Under the pieces are notes generated by a model. That model had not been told where the DNA came from and made no database searches. It saw nothing but the letters and a program-made list of their open reading frames with translations. Position numbers and translations under genes: made by a program. From assembly GCF_000721265.1 (NCBI RefSeq), contig NZ_JOFZ01000001.1:850177-914176 (forward strand): a stretch of 64,000 nt of DNA, read 5' to 3'. Positions 32,701-40,992 of this stretch are shown here, in pieces. Each line of letters begins with the position of its first letter. Position 1 is the first letter of the stretch. This stretch comes from Streptomyces sp. NRRL F-5126. GTDB taxonomy: Bacteria; Actinomycetota; Actinomycetes; Streptomycetales; Streptomycetaceae.

Positions 32701-32856
32701 GATCGGCACCACGACCATGACGTTCAACTTGCGCCGGAACGGCCACCGTTCGAGCAGGCCCGAGGCGCGTCGCCGCAGCCTGGCCATCGGGGAGGGGCGC
32801 CCGGGCGCCGCTTCGCCGTCCCCGAAGTCCCTCTTGTCCCTCCTGTGCGTGGGCAC
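29764..32856 (-). CDS. Conservon sensor histidine kinase with NIT domain (CvnA-like)
   Basis: About 1030 residues. Two membrane helices (about 46-64 and 349-369) bracket an extracellular nitrate/nitrite-sensor-like NIT domain. A HAMP region, a dimerisation helix with LYRIDHIAVRLQRNAESLLL (489-508) and a HATPase_c domain follow, with N-box AELLENAVAFSPSGSRVEV (564-582), VDHGLGM (601-607) and TPGGGTTAAV (655-664). Residues 690-1030 are a long disordered Pro/Gly/Gln/Arg-rich tail. First gene of the conservon; no cytochrome P450 gene follows it, unlike some conservons. GTG 32856 lies 4 bases after GAGGAGG; the TTG just before it is the alternative. Confidence 0.93.
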   Translation of the reverse strand: MPTHRRDKRDFGDGEAAPGRPSPMARLRRRASGLLERWPFRRKLNVMVVVPIAAIAAMLVYVTYQQIDQARSAAATSRLVRNSREVAGLIDGLQNEHREALLVSLHYEAGLKQARTTATAGYREAQQSTDAQARAVAAAFGDELPPQESEALKEIGGLSALRDTVESGPLPADNIDPAYTAAVGDLIDGLGLGSSPDRSATSSANVLDALLRADTAHASFETSVFAARTGDPNALIEFTGAVGEYAKYSYQADRFSRYATTRQGRELAGIERGGSQNVIGQQYAALQVDPGALVAQGHLAVQNALSTALAAQPTYEQQAASRLRITRSLIGQIASDADSASNAAWWRAVYLLGAALVGFALWLAFSVLARRSVIRPVQALTEAAQRVADLAGRELARVADDDSEDTAPPRLEAVPVPVRDEIGDLASAFNQVQATATALLERQVLGRRNIAEMFGNVGRRVSNLTVRQLTLIDAVERGETSPDVLERLYRIDHIAVRLQRNAESLLLLAGIRDDTPETGPTALTDVVRAALGQIEGYQRVAPRAENDVTVIPDIVGDLTLMLAELLENAVAFSPSGSRVEVIVRSRTEGDDGDGALVEIVDHGLGMSQERLDEENARLVRRERLDLVPTKVLGLFVVGGLSRRWGIRVALSRTPGGGTTAAVLVPPSLLLAGPVPKVGPRALAAVPDRRAVSAAPSAGAARPLPGPAPTAPGHAPSAQGGPPSARGGAQGPGQYGGAGQYGGAGQRPGGRARADQAQARAYRPAENEAGQGLGAAPGRPSGHAPGQDGGPSHEQPFATAHDRSPGGLQGQAPGSPYGGPAGPVDGQRPGASTPGTRAPGHGAGEEGGPGRRPGQAPPPAGGVPPLPRRTAQRAPQQPERPTPDGRVNYPTQRAQAPQAPQGSQTPPAPRPPQAGQPPLPPQPPRQAPPPQGHPYDADRSDAPRPLRRRVRGATLQGRGRFADELPRTVPRAWRPADAQAARDAIDEFEAAVQRADHDAPPERPQSPENPQRPQRPQPQGMHREASDDVDR
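30623..30658 (-). repeat. 18-bp tandem repeat in the kinase tail
   Basis: Two exact 18-base copies (30623-30640 and 30641-30658) plus a partial third encode the repeated GQYGGA of the disordered kinase tail. Confidence 0.7.
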
Positions 32857-33385
32857 CAAGCCTCCTCGGCTGTACGCCCGTTCTGACTGGTCAGGGCGCG
32901 GTGGCCGGGAATTCCGGCCGTTCGGCGAGCGGAAACCAACTCAGTCGGACCACGCGTGAGCGGTCCGGGACCGAGGAATGAAGATTATCTAGTCGCCCTA
33001 CGGTGACGTCTACGACCCCACGAAAGAATTGACCCCATCGATTCGCTGCACGTGACAACAATTGCCGCGCGCACATGACCGGATGCGATCACGCCACGAG
33101 CGCACGGCGAACGCGTCGGAGTCAACTCCTGAACGCGCCCGAGCCGCCTTCCGAACGAATCGCGACCGGTACCGACCGGGCGGTTTGCGGCGACGACCGA
33201 ATGATGTCAATCGGTAACAAGAAACCCTTGACTCACAGAGTCCCCCTGGCTTGGATCGACACCATGTGTTTCCAGGGCCCCGTCAACCATGCGTGCGGCG
33301 CGCCCTCGGTTTCCCCACATGTTCACGCGGCGCGTCTTCGGCGCGCGGCGTCTCATCCCCCCGATCCGACCCCAGGTTGGCAAAC
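32857..33385. other. Divergent promoter region of conservon and osmoprotectant lipoprotein
   Basis: A 529-bp noncoding stretch of lower GC. On the minus strand TAGATA (32991-32986) is a plausible -10 for the kinase operon with a leader of about 125 bases, but no clear -35 is seen. On the plus strand a good promoter lies at 33228-33256. An 11-base direct repeat AATCGGTAACA occurs at 33209-33219 and again inside the lipoprotein gene at 33394-33404. No small gene is convincing. Confidence 0.5.
33228..33256 (+). promoter_or_regulatory. Housekeeping-type promoter of the osmoprotectant lipoprotein gene
   Basis: TTGACT (33228-33233), a 17-base spacer and TTGGAT (33251-33256) fit the streptomycete HrdB consensus well. 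It would give a leader of about 120 bases before the GTG at 33386. Confidence 0.55.
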
Positions 33386-34342
33386 GTGACCGTAATCGGT
33401 AACAGCCGCAGACGTGCCCTCACAGCCGCGGTGGCCCTCGCGGCCGCAACCACGGCGCTGGCCGGCTGTTCTTCCTCCTCCTCGTCCGGCAAGGGCTCGA
33501 GCGACCCGCTCCAGAAGCCCGCGGCAGGCGGCGACACCGTGGTCGTCGGTTCCAACAACTTCGCCGAGTCGATCCTCCTCGGCGACATCTACGGCGAGGC
33601 ACTCAAGGCCAAGGGCCTGAAGGTGACCTACAAGCCGAACATCGGCAGCCGCGAGACCACCTACGGCCTCATGAAGAACGGCACGCTGACCGTGCTCCCC
33701 GAGTACAACGGCGCGCTGCTCGCCTACCTCGACCCCAAGGCGACGCCGAAGACGGTCGAGACCACGCAGGCGGCCGTCACGGCCAAGCTCGACCCGAAGC
33801 TCCAGATCCTGAACCCGGCGCCCGCGCAGAACAAGGACGCCGTCGTCCTGAACGAGCAGACCGCGAAGAAGTACGGCCTGACCTCGAAGTCGACGATCGC
33901 CGACCTGACCAAGGCCGCGCCCGACCTGGTCATCGGCGGTTCGCCGGAGTTCCAGACCCGGCACCAGGGGCTCGTGGGCCTCAAGTCGGACTACGGGCAG
34001 ACGTACAAGTCCTTCAAGGCGCTCGACGCGGGCGGCCCGCTCACGATCGCGGCGCTCAAGGCCAACAACATCCAGGCCGGTGACGTGTTCACCACGGACC
34101 CGAGCATCGCGAAGGACAAGTTCGTCGTCCTCCAGGACCCGAAGAACCTGTTCGGGTTCGAGAACGTGGTGCCGCTCGTCCACAAGTCGAAGCTGCCGCA
34201 GAAGGGCGTGGACGCGCTCAACGCGGTCTCGGCGAAGCTGACCACCGACTCGCTGCTGGCGATGGACACGAAGGTGCAGGCGAAGAGCGCGGACCCGCTG
34301 GCGGTCGCGCAGGCCTGGCTGAAGCAGGCCGGCCTGAGCTGA
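33386..34342 (+). CDS. Osmoprotectant ABC transporter substrate-binding lipoprotein (OpuCC/ProX-like)
   Basis: A 318-residue lipoprotein. The signal peptide (RRRALTAAVALAAATTALAG) ends in a lipobox with Cys28, followed by a Ser/Gly linker. The binding domain opens with VVVGSNNFAESILLGDIYGE, typical of the OpuAC/ProX fold, then TTYGLMKNGTLTVLPEYNGA and IQAGDVFTTDPSIAKD. It would deliver a compatible solute such as glycine betaine to the ATPase/permease set at 25470-28071. Normally these genes form one operon; here a conservon of opposite orientation separates them. GTG 33386 is the only start that gives a proper signal peptide. Confidence 0.93.
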   Translation: MTVIGNSRRRALTAAVALAAATTALAGCSSSSSSGKGSSDPLQKPAAGGDTVVVGSNNFAESILLGDIYGEALKAKGLKVTYKPNIGSRETTYGLMKNGTLTVLPEYNGALLAYLDPKATPKTVETTQAAVTAKLDPKLQILNPAPAQNKDAVVLNEQTAKKYGLTSKSTIADLTKAAPDLVIGGSPEFQTRHQGLVGLKSDYGQTYKSFKALDAGGPLTIAALKANNIQAGDVFTTDPSIAKDKFVVLQDPKNLFGFENVVPLVHKSKLPQKGVDALNAVSAKLTTDSLLAMDTKVQAKSADPLAVAQAWLKQAGLS

Positions 34343-34620
34343 CGCCCGCGTTCCGCGCGTCCGCGCGCACCACCGCCGTCCGGGGCCGCCCCGGGCGGCG
34401 GTTCGCGTTTGCCCGCCCGGGGGCGTACGGCGGCACCTCGCGCCGCCCAGGGCCGTAATCCGGTTGCGCCCACGGCGCGCCCGCTGGTGCACTGTCCCCG
34501 GCGAGGGCGCCTCACCGGGGAAGCGGCCGGAGGAGCCCGCGCGTGACGAGCCGTACCGGCGCCACAGCGGTAGCAGCGGTACGAGCAGCCCGAGAAGTGC
34601 GGTCGACCGAGGAGATGTCC

Positions 34621-34749
34621 ATGCGAGGAGCGTTCGCGACCACCCACGAGGCCCGCCAGGGCCTGCCGGCCGTCACGCTCTCCTCGAAGGAAACCAGCCT
34701 CCTTGCCTACGCTGAACCTCGGCATCCTCGCGCACATCGACGCGGGTAA
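34621..34749 (+). CDS. Small ORF overlapping the start of the ribosomal protection gene
   Basis: ATG 34621 lies 6 bases after GAGGAG and opens a 42-codon frame (begins MRGAFATTHEARQGLP) that ends at 34749, 47 bases inside the next gene and out of frame with it. The downstream TTG start has a weaker, more distant ribosome site. tet(M)-type genes are known to be controlled through leader peptides, so a translated leader or coupling device is plausible. No homologue is recognised. Confidence 0.45.
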   Translation: MRGAFATTHEARQGLPAVTLSSKETSLLAYAEPRHPRAHRRG

Positions 34750-36778
34750 GACCAGCCTCACCGAGCGCCTGCTGCACAGCGCCGGCGTCATCGACACCGT
34801 CGGCAGCGTCGACGCCGGCTCCACCACCACGGACACGCTGGCGCTCGAACGGCGGCGCGGGATCACCGTCAAGTCGGCGGTCGTCTCGTTCCCCGTCGGC
34901 ACCACGACCGTCAACCTGATCGACACGCCGGGCCACCCCGACTTCATCGCCGAGGTCGAGCGCGTGCTGTCCGTGCTGGACGGCGCGGTGCTCGTCGTCT
35001 CTGCCGTCGAGGGCGTACAGGCGCAGACGCGCGTGCTGATGCGCACGCTGCGGCGGCTGGGCATCCCCACGCTCGTCTTCGTCAACAAGATCGACCGCGC
35101 GGGCGCGCAGGGCGCCGGAGAGCGGCTGCCGGCCGCGCTCGCCCGCCGCCTGGGCACGTCGTTCGTGCCGCTCGGCCGGATCGCCGCGGCCGGCGGCCCC
35201 GGCGCCGCGTACGTGCCGTACGGGCCGCACGACGCGGACCACGCCGCCGCGCTGGCCGAGAGCCTCGCCGACCAGGACGACGAGCTGCTCGCCGCGTACG
35301 TGGCGGACGAGACGTCCCTCACGTACGGGCGTCTGCGCCGTGAGCTCGCGGCGCAGACGGCGCGCTGCCTCGTCCATCCCGTGCTGTACGGGTCCGCGAT
35401 CACGGGCGCGGGCGTCGACGCGCTCGTCACGGCGGTGCGCACGCTGCTGCCCGCGGCCGAGGGCGACCCGTGCGGGGCGCTGGCGGGCACCGTCTTCAAG
35501 GTCGAGCGCGGCCGGGGCGGCGAGCGGATCGCGTACGCGCGCATCGCCCGGGGGACGGTACGGGTCCGCGACCGGCTGCGGTTCGGCGCGGACGGGGAGG
35601 GCGGCGAGGGCAAGGTCACCGGGCTGTCCGTCTTCGACAACGGCGCGGCGGTGCCCGCGGGGGAGGTGCGGGCGGGCCGGATCGGCACGCTGCGGGGGCT
35701 CGCGGACGTGCGGATCGGCGACGCGCTCGCCCCGGCGGGCGACGCGCCGGCAGACGCACGTACCGGTGCGTCCGGCGCGGAGACGAGGGCGTCCCGCGGG
35801 TTCTTCCCGCCGCCGACGCTGGAGACGCTGGTGGTGCCCGCCCGCGACGCGGACCGTGCCGCGCTGCACGCCGCGCTCGCGGAACTCGCCGAGCAGGACC
35901 CGCTGATCGGCTACCGCAAGGGCGAGTTGCGGCGCGGCGGCGCCCAGGACCTGTACGTCTGCCTCTACGGCGAGGTGCAAAAGGAGGTCGTGCGGGAGAC
36001 GCTCGCGGACGACTACGGCATCGGCGTCACCTTCCGCGAGACGACGGTGATCTGCCGGGAGCGGCTCGCGGGCAGCGGCGCCGCCTTCGAGGTGAAGTCG
36101 CGTGACGGCAACCCGTTCCTGGCGACGGTGGGGCTGCGCGTGGACCCGGCGCCGGCCGGCTCGGGCGTGGTGTACCGGCTCGGCGTCGAACTGGGCTCGA
36201 TGCCGTACGCGTTCATGCGGGCCGTGGAGGAGACCGTGCGCGAGACGCTGGAGCAGGGGCTGTACGGCTGGCGGGTGACGGACCTGGCGGTGACGTTGAC
36301 GCACACCGGGTACAACGCCCGGCAGAGCCACGCGCACGGGACGTTCGACAAGAGCATGTCGAGCACGGCGGGCGACTTCAGGAACCTGACGCCGCTCGTG
36401 CTGATTGACGCGCTGCGCGCGGCGGGCACGCGCGTCCACGAACCCGTGCACCGGTTCAGGCTCGATGTGCCGTCGGACACGTACGGCGCGGTGCTGCCGC
36501 TGCTCGCGCGGCTGGGCGGCGTGCCGGACGCGCCGGCGGTGACGGGTGCCACGACGACCGTGGAGGGCCGCGTGCCCGCCGCGTCCGTGCACGCGCTTGA
36601 GCGGCGCCTCGTGGGGCCGACGCGCGGCGAGGGGCTGCTGGAGACGGCGTTCGACCACTACGCGCCGGTGCACGGCACGCCGCCGGTGCGGCCGCGCTGG
36701 GACGACGACCCGCTGGACCGCCGCGCGTACCTGCTGCGGGTCGTGCGCCGCGTGCGGCACGGAGACGCCGGCGCGTGA
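34703..36778 (+). CDS. TetM/OtrA-like ribosomal protection GTPase
   Basis: A 691-residue EF-G-like translation GTPase. G motifs: AHIDAGKTS (10-18), ITVKSAVVSF (switch), LIDTPGHPDF and FVNKIDRAG. The rest follows the EF-G fold of tetracycline ribosomal protection proteins (RGFFPPPTLETLVVPARDAD, LRRGGAQDLYVCLYGEVQKE, GLYGWRVTDLAVTLTHTGYN). These proteins displace tetracycline from the 30S A-site; OtrA of S. rimosus is the actinomycete example, and many streptomycetes carry a chromosomal relative of uncertain role. Actual resistance is inferred only. Start is TTG 34703 after GAAGGA. Confidence 0.88.
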   Translation: MPTLNLGILAHIDAGKTSLTERLLHSAGVIDTVGSVDAGSTTTDTLALERRRGITVKSAVVSFPVGTTTVNLIDTPGHPDFIAEVERVLSVLDGAVLVVSAVEGVQAQTRVLMRTLRRLGIPTLVFVNKIDRAGAQGAGERLPAALARRLGTSFVPLGRIAAAGGPGAAYVPYGPHDADHAAALAESLADQDDELLAAYVADETSLTYGRLRRELAAQTARCLVHPVLYGSAITGAGVDALVTAVRTLLPAAEGDPCGALAGTVFKVERGRGGERIAYARIARGTVRVRDRLRFGADGEGGEGKVTGLSVFDNGAAVPAGEVRAGRIGTLRGLADVRIGDALAPAGDAPADARTGASGAETRASRGFFPPPTLETLVVPARDADRAALHAALAELAEQDPLIGYRKGELRRGGAQDLYVCLYGEVQKEVVRETLADDYGIGVTFRETTVICRERLAGSGAAFEVKSRDGNPFLATVGLRVDPAPAGSGVVYRLGVELGSMPYAFMRAVEETVRETLEQGLYGWRVTDLAVTLTHTGYNARQSHAHGTFDKSMSSTAGDFRNLTPLVLIDALRAAGTRVHEPVHRFRLDVPSDTYGAVLPLLARLGGVPDAPAVTGATTTVEGRVPAASVHALERRLVGPTRGEGLLETAFDHYAPVHGTPPVRPRWDDDPLDRRAYLLRVVRRVRHGDAGA

Positions 36779-36779
36779 C

Positions 36780-36828
36780 GCCCCGGCGCGTTCGCCGGCC
36801 GATTGCGGCCGGCCCCGAGCGCCGGGGC
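36780..36828. terminator. Nested hairpin after the ribosomal protection gene
   Basis: GCCCCGGCGC (36780-36789) pairs with GCGCCGGGGC (36819-36828), and inside it GCCGGCC (36794-36800) pairs with 36807-36813. It starts one base after the stop codon. Confidence 0.6.
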
Positions 36829-37101
36829 CGCGCCCTGGCGACCGCGCGGCGGGTTGCCCGCCTGGCAGGTGCCACGGCAGACCCGGCCGTGCAGGAACCG
36901 GGCACGCGGCGGGTCACGGACCCGAGCGCGGGGCCCTCCACGCCGGGCCCACGGCACGTCCGCGGGACGGCCCGTCGCGCACCGGCCGGGGCGGGCGTCG
37001 CACGGCCGGGGGACGAGCCCGGGTGCGGCACGCCGCGGGCGCGGCGTCCACATCCCGGACGGCCGTGCCGCTTGCGTCCATGTTGTATCTATGCTGTGCG
37101 C

Positions 37102-37764
37102 ATGCCATCCGCGCCCGTCAGACCGCCAGCCGCAGCCGACCGTGTGTACAGCCATGTCAAAGAGGGGGTACTGGCGCGCCGTTACGAGGGCGGGACGCTG
37201 CTGACCGAGGGCGAGCTCGCCGAGGCCGTCGGCGTCTCCCGCACGCCCGTACGCGAGGCGCTCCTCAAGCTGGAGGTCGAGGGGCTCATCAAGCTCTACC
37301 CCAAGAAGGGCGCGCTCGTGCTCGCCGTCTCGGCGCAGGAGATCGCCGACGTCGTCGAGACCCGCCTGCTGGTCGAGGAGTTCGCGGTCCGCAAGGTCCT
37401 CGGGTTTCCCACGCCACCGGTGCGGCTCATCGCGCGCCTGGAGGCGCTGCTGGACGAGCAGCGTGCCTGCGCGGTCACGGGCGACCTGGCGGCGGTCGCC
37501 GCCGCCGACCGCTCCTTCCACCTCGAGATCGTGCGCACGGCGGGCAACGAGATCATCTCCAAGCTCTACGACCGGCTGCGCGACCGCCAGCTGCGCATGG
37601 GCGTCGCCGTGCTCGAGGCGCACCCCGACAGGATCGCCACGAACATCGCCGAGCACACGGAGCTGCTCGACGCGATCAGGACAGGCGACGCGGAGTTCGC
37701 GGCCGGGCGCGTGAACGCCCACCTCGGCAGGGTCTCCACGCTGGTGCGCGGGGAGGGCAGGTGA
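37102..37764 (+). CDS. GntR-family (FadR-type) transcriptional regulator
   Basis: A 220-residue regulator. The winged helix (ADRVYSHVKEGVLARRYEGG, LLTEGELAEAVGVSRTPVRE, ALLKLEVEGLIKLYPKKGAL) is of the GntR type, and the C-terminal helical FCD domain (VVETRLLVEEFAVRKVL, then RSFHLEIVRTAGNEIISKLY and HTELLDAIRTGD) places it in the FadR subgroup. It is coupled to the MFS gene (GTGA overlap) and probably controls it in response to an organic acid. A TATGCT hexamer lies about 9 bases before the ATG, suggesting a leaderless or near-leaderless mRNA. Confidence 0.93.
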   Translation: MPSAPVRPPAAADRVYSHVKEGVLARRYEGGTLLTEGELAEAVGVSRTPVREALLKLEVEGLIKLYPKKGALVLAVSAQEIADVVETRLLVEEFAVRKVLGFPTPPVRLIARLEALLDEQRACAVTGDLAAVAAADRSFHLEIVRTAGNEIISKLYDRLRDRQLRMGVAVLEAHPDRIATNIAEHTELLDAIRTGDAEFAAGRVNAHLGRVSTLVRGEGR

Positions 37765-39107
37765 CGATACAGCCCGCCGCCGCGTCCGGGCGGCCGGGGA
37801 CGGCTGCCCTGTCCCTGCCGGGTGATCCCCCCGGCGGCCGCCGCGCCGTCTGGGTGTGGGGCATCGGCGTCTCCGTCTACTTCGTCGCGGTCATCTTCCG
37901 CACCAGCCTGGGCGTCGCGGGCCTGGACGCCCAGGAGCGCTTCCACGTCGGCGCCTCGGCGCTCTCGACGTTCTCGATCCTGCAGCTCCTCGTCTACGCG
38001 GGCATGCAGATACCCGTCGGCCTCCTCGTCGACCACCTCGGCACGAAGAAGGTGCTCGCCCTCGGCACGGTGCTGTTCACCATCGGCCAGCTGGGCTTCG
38101 CGCTGTCCCCCTCCTACGCGGCGGCGCTGGCGTCCCGCGCGCTGCTCGGCTGCGGCGACGCGATGACGTTCATCAGCGTGCTGCGGCTGGGCACCCGCTG
38201 GTTCCCGGCGCGGCGCGCGCCGATGATCGCGCAGATCGCGGCGCTGTTCGGGATGGCGGGCAACCTCGTGTCGACCGTGGTGATCGCCCGCACGCTGCAC
38301 GGCCTCGGCTGGACCGCGACGTTCGGGGGCAGCGCGCTCGCGGGCGTCGCCGTGCTGGCACTCGTGCTGCTGTTCCTCAAGGACCACCCGGAGGGCCACG
38401 AGCCGCCCCCGGCCTCGGAGCGCGGCGGCCTCGGGCTCGGCTACGTGCGGCGGCAGATCGCGGCGTCCTGGCGCGAGCCGGGCACCAGGCTCGGCATGTG
38501 GGTGCACTTCACGACCCAGTTCCCCGGCATGGTCTTCCTGCTGCTGTGGGGGCTGCCGTTCCTCGTCGAGGCCCAGGGCCTCTCCCGGGCCACGGCAGGC
38601 GAACTGCTCACCCTGGTCGTGGCGTCCAACATGGTGATCGGCCTCGTCTACGGGCAGGTCATCGCGCGCCACCACGCGGCGCGGCTGCCGCTCGCGCTCG
38701 GCACCGCGGGAACGACGGCGCTGCTGTGGGCCGCGGCGATCGCCTACCCGGGTCCGCACGCCCCGATGTGGCTGCTCGTCACGCTCTGCGCCGTGCTGGG
38801 CGCCTGCGGGCCCGCGTCGATGGTCGGCTTCGACTTCGCCAGGCCGGCGAACCCGCCGTCCCGTCAGGGCACGGCGTCCGGCATCGTCAACATGGGTGGT
38901 TTCACGGCGTCCATGACGACGCTGCTCGCGGTGGGTGTGCTGCTCGACGCGACGGGCGACAACTTCCGCATCGCCTTCTCGTCGGTCTTCTTCCTCGAAG
39001 CCCTGGGCGTCACGCAGATCCTGCGGCTGCGCGCCCGCGCCGCGAAGCGCGAGCGCGAGCACCTGGTGGCGAGCAAGGTCGAGGCCGTGCACCACGTGCC
39101 CGTGTAG
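37761..39107 (+). CDS. MFS transporter coupled to the GntR regulator
   Basis: A 448-residue major facilitator with 12 predicted helices. The first helix is VWVWGIGVSVYFVAVIFRTS; the loop 2-3 motif A region reads LVDHLGTKKVLALG, and helix 4 has LASRALLGCGDAMTFISVLR. The second half starts after SWREPGTRLGMWVHFTTQFP. This resembles the nitrate/sugar-acid group of MFS carriers, but the substrate is not predictable. GTG 37761 overlaps the regulator stop. A strong terminator follows. Confidence 0.92.
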   Translation: MTIQPAAASGRPGTAALSLPGDPPGGRRAVWVWGIGVSVYFVAVIFRTSLGVAGLDAQERFHVGASALSTFSILQLLVYAGMQIPVGLLVDHLGTKKVLALGTVLFTIGQLGFALSPSYAAALASRALLGCGDAMTFISVLRLGTRWFPARRAPMIAQIAALFGMAGNLVSTVVIARTLHGLGWTATFGGSALAGVAVLALVLLFLKDHPEGHEPPPASERGGLGLGYVRRQIAASWREPGTRLGMWVHFTTQFPGMVFLLLWGLPFLVEAQGLSRATAGELLTLVVASNMVIGLVYGQVIARHHAARLPLALGTAGTTALLWAAAIAYPGPHAPMWLLVTLCAVLGACGPASMVGFDFARPANPPSRQGTASGIVNMGGFTASMTTLLAVGVLLDATGDNFRIAFSSVFFLEALGVTQILRLRARAAKREREHLVASKVEAVHHVPV

Positions 39108-39119
39108 GACGGGGCCTGC

Positions 39120-39161
39120 GATGAGGCCGCGTCGCCCGCCCCGGGGCGACGCGGCCTCATC
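39120..39161. terminator. Strong bidirectional terminator
   Basis: A perfect 18-bp stem (39120-39137 with 39144-39161) and a 6-base loop between the convergent MFS and mycothiol-dependent enzyme genes. Confidence 0.8.
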
Positions 39162-39184
39162 GCGCCACTTCGTGCCGTTCCCGG

Positions 39185-40009
39185 CTACTTCGTGACGGCG
39201 AAGGCGGCGAGGATCGCATCCGCGAGCTCCTGGTCGCCGTCGACCTTGACCCGGTCCGCGACGGCCGCGGGCCTCACCCGGCCGCAGGCCAGGCGGAAGT
39301 ACGTCTCCCAGTCCAGCACGAGCGTCACGGCGGGGCCGAGGGACGGAGCGCCGTCGACCGTGCCGCGGCCGTCCGCGTCGACCCTGACCGTCCGCATGAA
39401 CTCGATCGGGCCGTGCACGTCGAAGACGACCGCCGAGTTGGCCGGCGCGCCCGCGTCCTTGGCGACGACCTTGGGCAGCGCCGCGACCAGCGTGTCCCGG
39501 GCCACGTACGCGCCGGGGGAGTCCAGGCCGCCCGGCTCGCCGAGCGCCGTGCGCAGGTCCTGCTCGTGCACCCACACGTCGACCGCCCGCAGCTGCATGG
39601 CCCTTTCGAGGGTCTGCTCCGTGCCGAGGGGCGCGCGGACCATCGTGCCGGGCTCACGGCTCTCGTTGCGCAGCTGACGGTTGCGGCGGATGATCGTGTA
39701 CTCCAGCTCGGCGGTCATCTCCGGCGAGGTGTGGTGGCGGCGCACGTCGACCTGCATCTCCATGTAGCGGGAGAGCTCGTCCGTCACGTGGTACAGGTCG
39801 CGCGGAAGCGTGTGGATCGGCCTCGGGTCCCCGAGCATCTCGCTCTCCATGCCGATCACGTGCGAGACGATGTCCCGAACGGACCAGCCGGGACACGGCG
39901 TGCGCCTGTTCCAGTCGGGCTCGTCGAGCGGCTGCACCAGGGCGGCTATCGCGTCGACGGAGTGGGTCCAGGCATCGGCATAGTTCTGGAGGCTGGGATG
40001 GACGGTCAC
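39185..40009 (-). CDS. Maleylpyruvate isomerase family mycothiol-dependent enzyme
   Basis: A 274-residue protein of the DinB-like mycothiol-dependent family. The N-terminal four-helix bundle has LVQPLDEPDWNRRTPCPGWS, VRDIVSHVIGMESEMLG (metal His) and MQLRAVDVWVHEQDLRTALG (second His). The C-terminal SCP2-like part includes VVFDVHGPIEFMRTVRVDAD and LVLDWETYFRLACGR. Members use mycothiol, the actinomycete thiol, as cofactor; the substrate here is not known. The lone gene faces away from the nitrilase. Confidence 0.9.
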   Translation of the reverse strand: MTVHPSLQNYADAWTHSVDAIAALVQPLDEPDWNRRTPCPGWSVRDIVSHVIGMESEMLGDPRPIHTLPRDLYHVTDELSRYMEMQVDVRRHHTSPEMTAELEYTIIRRNRQLRNESREPGTMVRAPLGTEQTLERAMQLRAVDVWVHEQDLRTALGEPGGLDSPGAYVARDTLVAALPKVVAKDAGAPANSAVVFDVHGPIEFMRTVRVDADGRGTVDGAPSLGPAVTLVLDWETYFRLACGRVRPAAVADRVKVDGDQELADAILAAFAVTK

Positions 40010-40164
40010 GTGACCCCTCGGCGGTTCTGCGGTTCGCGGGCTGTCTGGCGGGCTGTGGGCGAGCGGCAGGCCCTAAGTTACGCTGCCCGATGGCACCCCG
40101 GCAGTGCTTTCGTGTGACGATCGTAGGCCCGTGTTGACGGATCGAATGCCAGGACGGTGGTACT

Positions 40165-40992
40165 GTGCGCGCCTCGCTCCTCCAGATCGCGGTAGAACCG
40201 GACGAACCGGTCGATTCGCGCCGCGCCCGCGTGGCCGAACTCGTCCGCGCACAGCGCGGCGCCGACCTCGTCGTCCTCCCCGAGTTGTGGCCCGTCGGCG
40301 CATTCGCTTACGAATCCTTTGCCGACGAGGCGGAGTCGGTGGACGGGCCGACGTTCGCGGCGCTCGCGCCCGCGGCGCGCGACGCGGGGGTGTTCCTGCA
40401 CGCCGGGTCGATCGTCGAGCGGGCCGCCGCGGGCTCTTCCGGGGCCGGTGACCTCTACAACACGTCGCTGCTGATCTCGCCCGAGGGCACGCTCGTCCGC
40501 ACCTACCGCAAGATCCACCGCTTCGGCTTCGACCGGGGCGAGGCCACGCTGATGAGCGCGGGCCGCGAGATCACGACGGCGGGCGCGGCGGGGGCCGTTC
40601 TCGGCCTGGCGACCTGCTACGACCTGCGTTTCCCCGAGCTGTTCCGCGGCCTCGTGGACGCGGGCGCCGACGTGCTGGTCGTCCCGGCGGGCTGGCCGGC
40701 GCGCCGCCGCTCGCACTGGACGCTGCTGGCGCGGGCGCGGGCCGTCGAGAACCAGTCGTACATGCTGGCCTGCGCGACCGCGGGCACGCACGCGGGCGTG
40801 GAGCAGTCGGGGCACAGCATGGTCGTGGACCCGTGGGGCGAGGTGCTCGCGGAGGGCGGCACGGGCGAGGAGGTCCTGACGGTGGACCTGGACGTCACGG
40901 CGGTGGCCGCGACGCGCGAGCGCTTCCCGGCGCTCAAGGACCGCCGCCTGGGCCTCCCGACACCGCCGCGGCCGCCCGCCCCGGCGGCGTAA
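40165..40992 (+). CDS. Carbon-nitrogen hydrolase (nitrilase superfamily)
   Basis: A 275-residue nitrilase-fold amidase. The triad is present: Glu in LVVLPELWPVG (about residue 40), Lys in RTYRKIHRFGFDRGE (about 115), Cys in GLATCYDLRFPELFR (about 152). Length and motifs match the omega-amidase/YafV-like or deaminated-glutathione amidase group; the substrate is uncertain. The GTG start directly follows TGGTACT, and TTGACG (40134-40139) could be its -35, so the mRNA may be leaderless. The last codons and stop lie in the first copy of a degenerate GC-rich repeat. Confidence 0.9.
   Translation: MRASLLQIAVEPDEPVDSRRARVAELVRAQRGADLVVLPELWPVGAFAYESFADEAESVDGPTFAALAPAARDAGVFLHAGSIVERAAAGSSGAGDLYNTSLLISPEGTLVRTYRKIHRFGFDRGEATLMSAGREITTAGAAGAVLGLATCYDLRFPELFRGLVDAGADVLVVPAGWPARRRSHWTLLARARAVENQSYMLACATAGTHAGVEQSGHSMVVDPWGEVLAEGGTGEEVLTVDLDVTAVAATRERFPALKDRRLGLPTPPRPPAPAA

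Noticed and set aside
30112..32886. A 924-codon plus-strand frame
   Set aside because: Antisense of the conservon histidine kinase; its sequence is Arg/Val/Gly-rich noise while the other strand has clear NIT and HATPase domains.
34673..36760. A 695-codon minus-strand frame
   Set aside because: Antisense of the ribosomal protection GTPase, whose G motifs fix the true strand.
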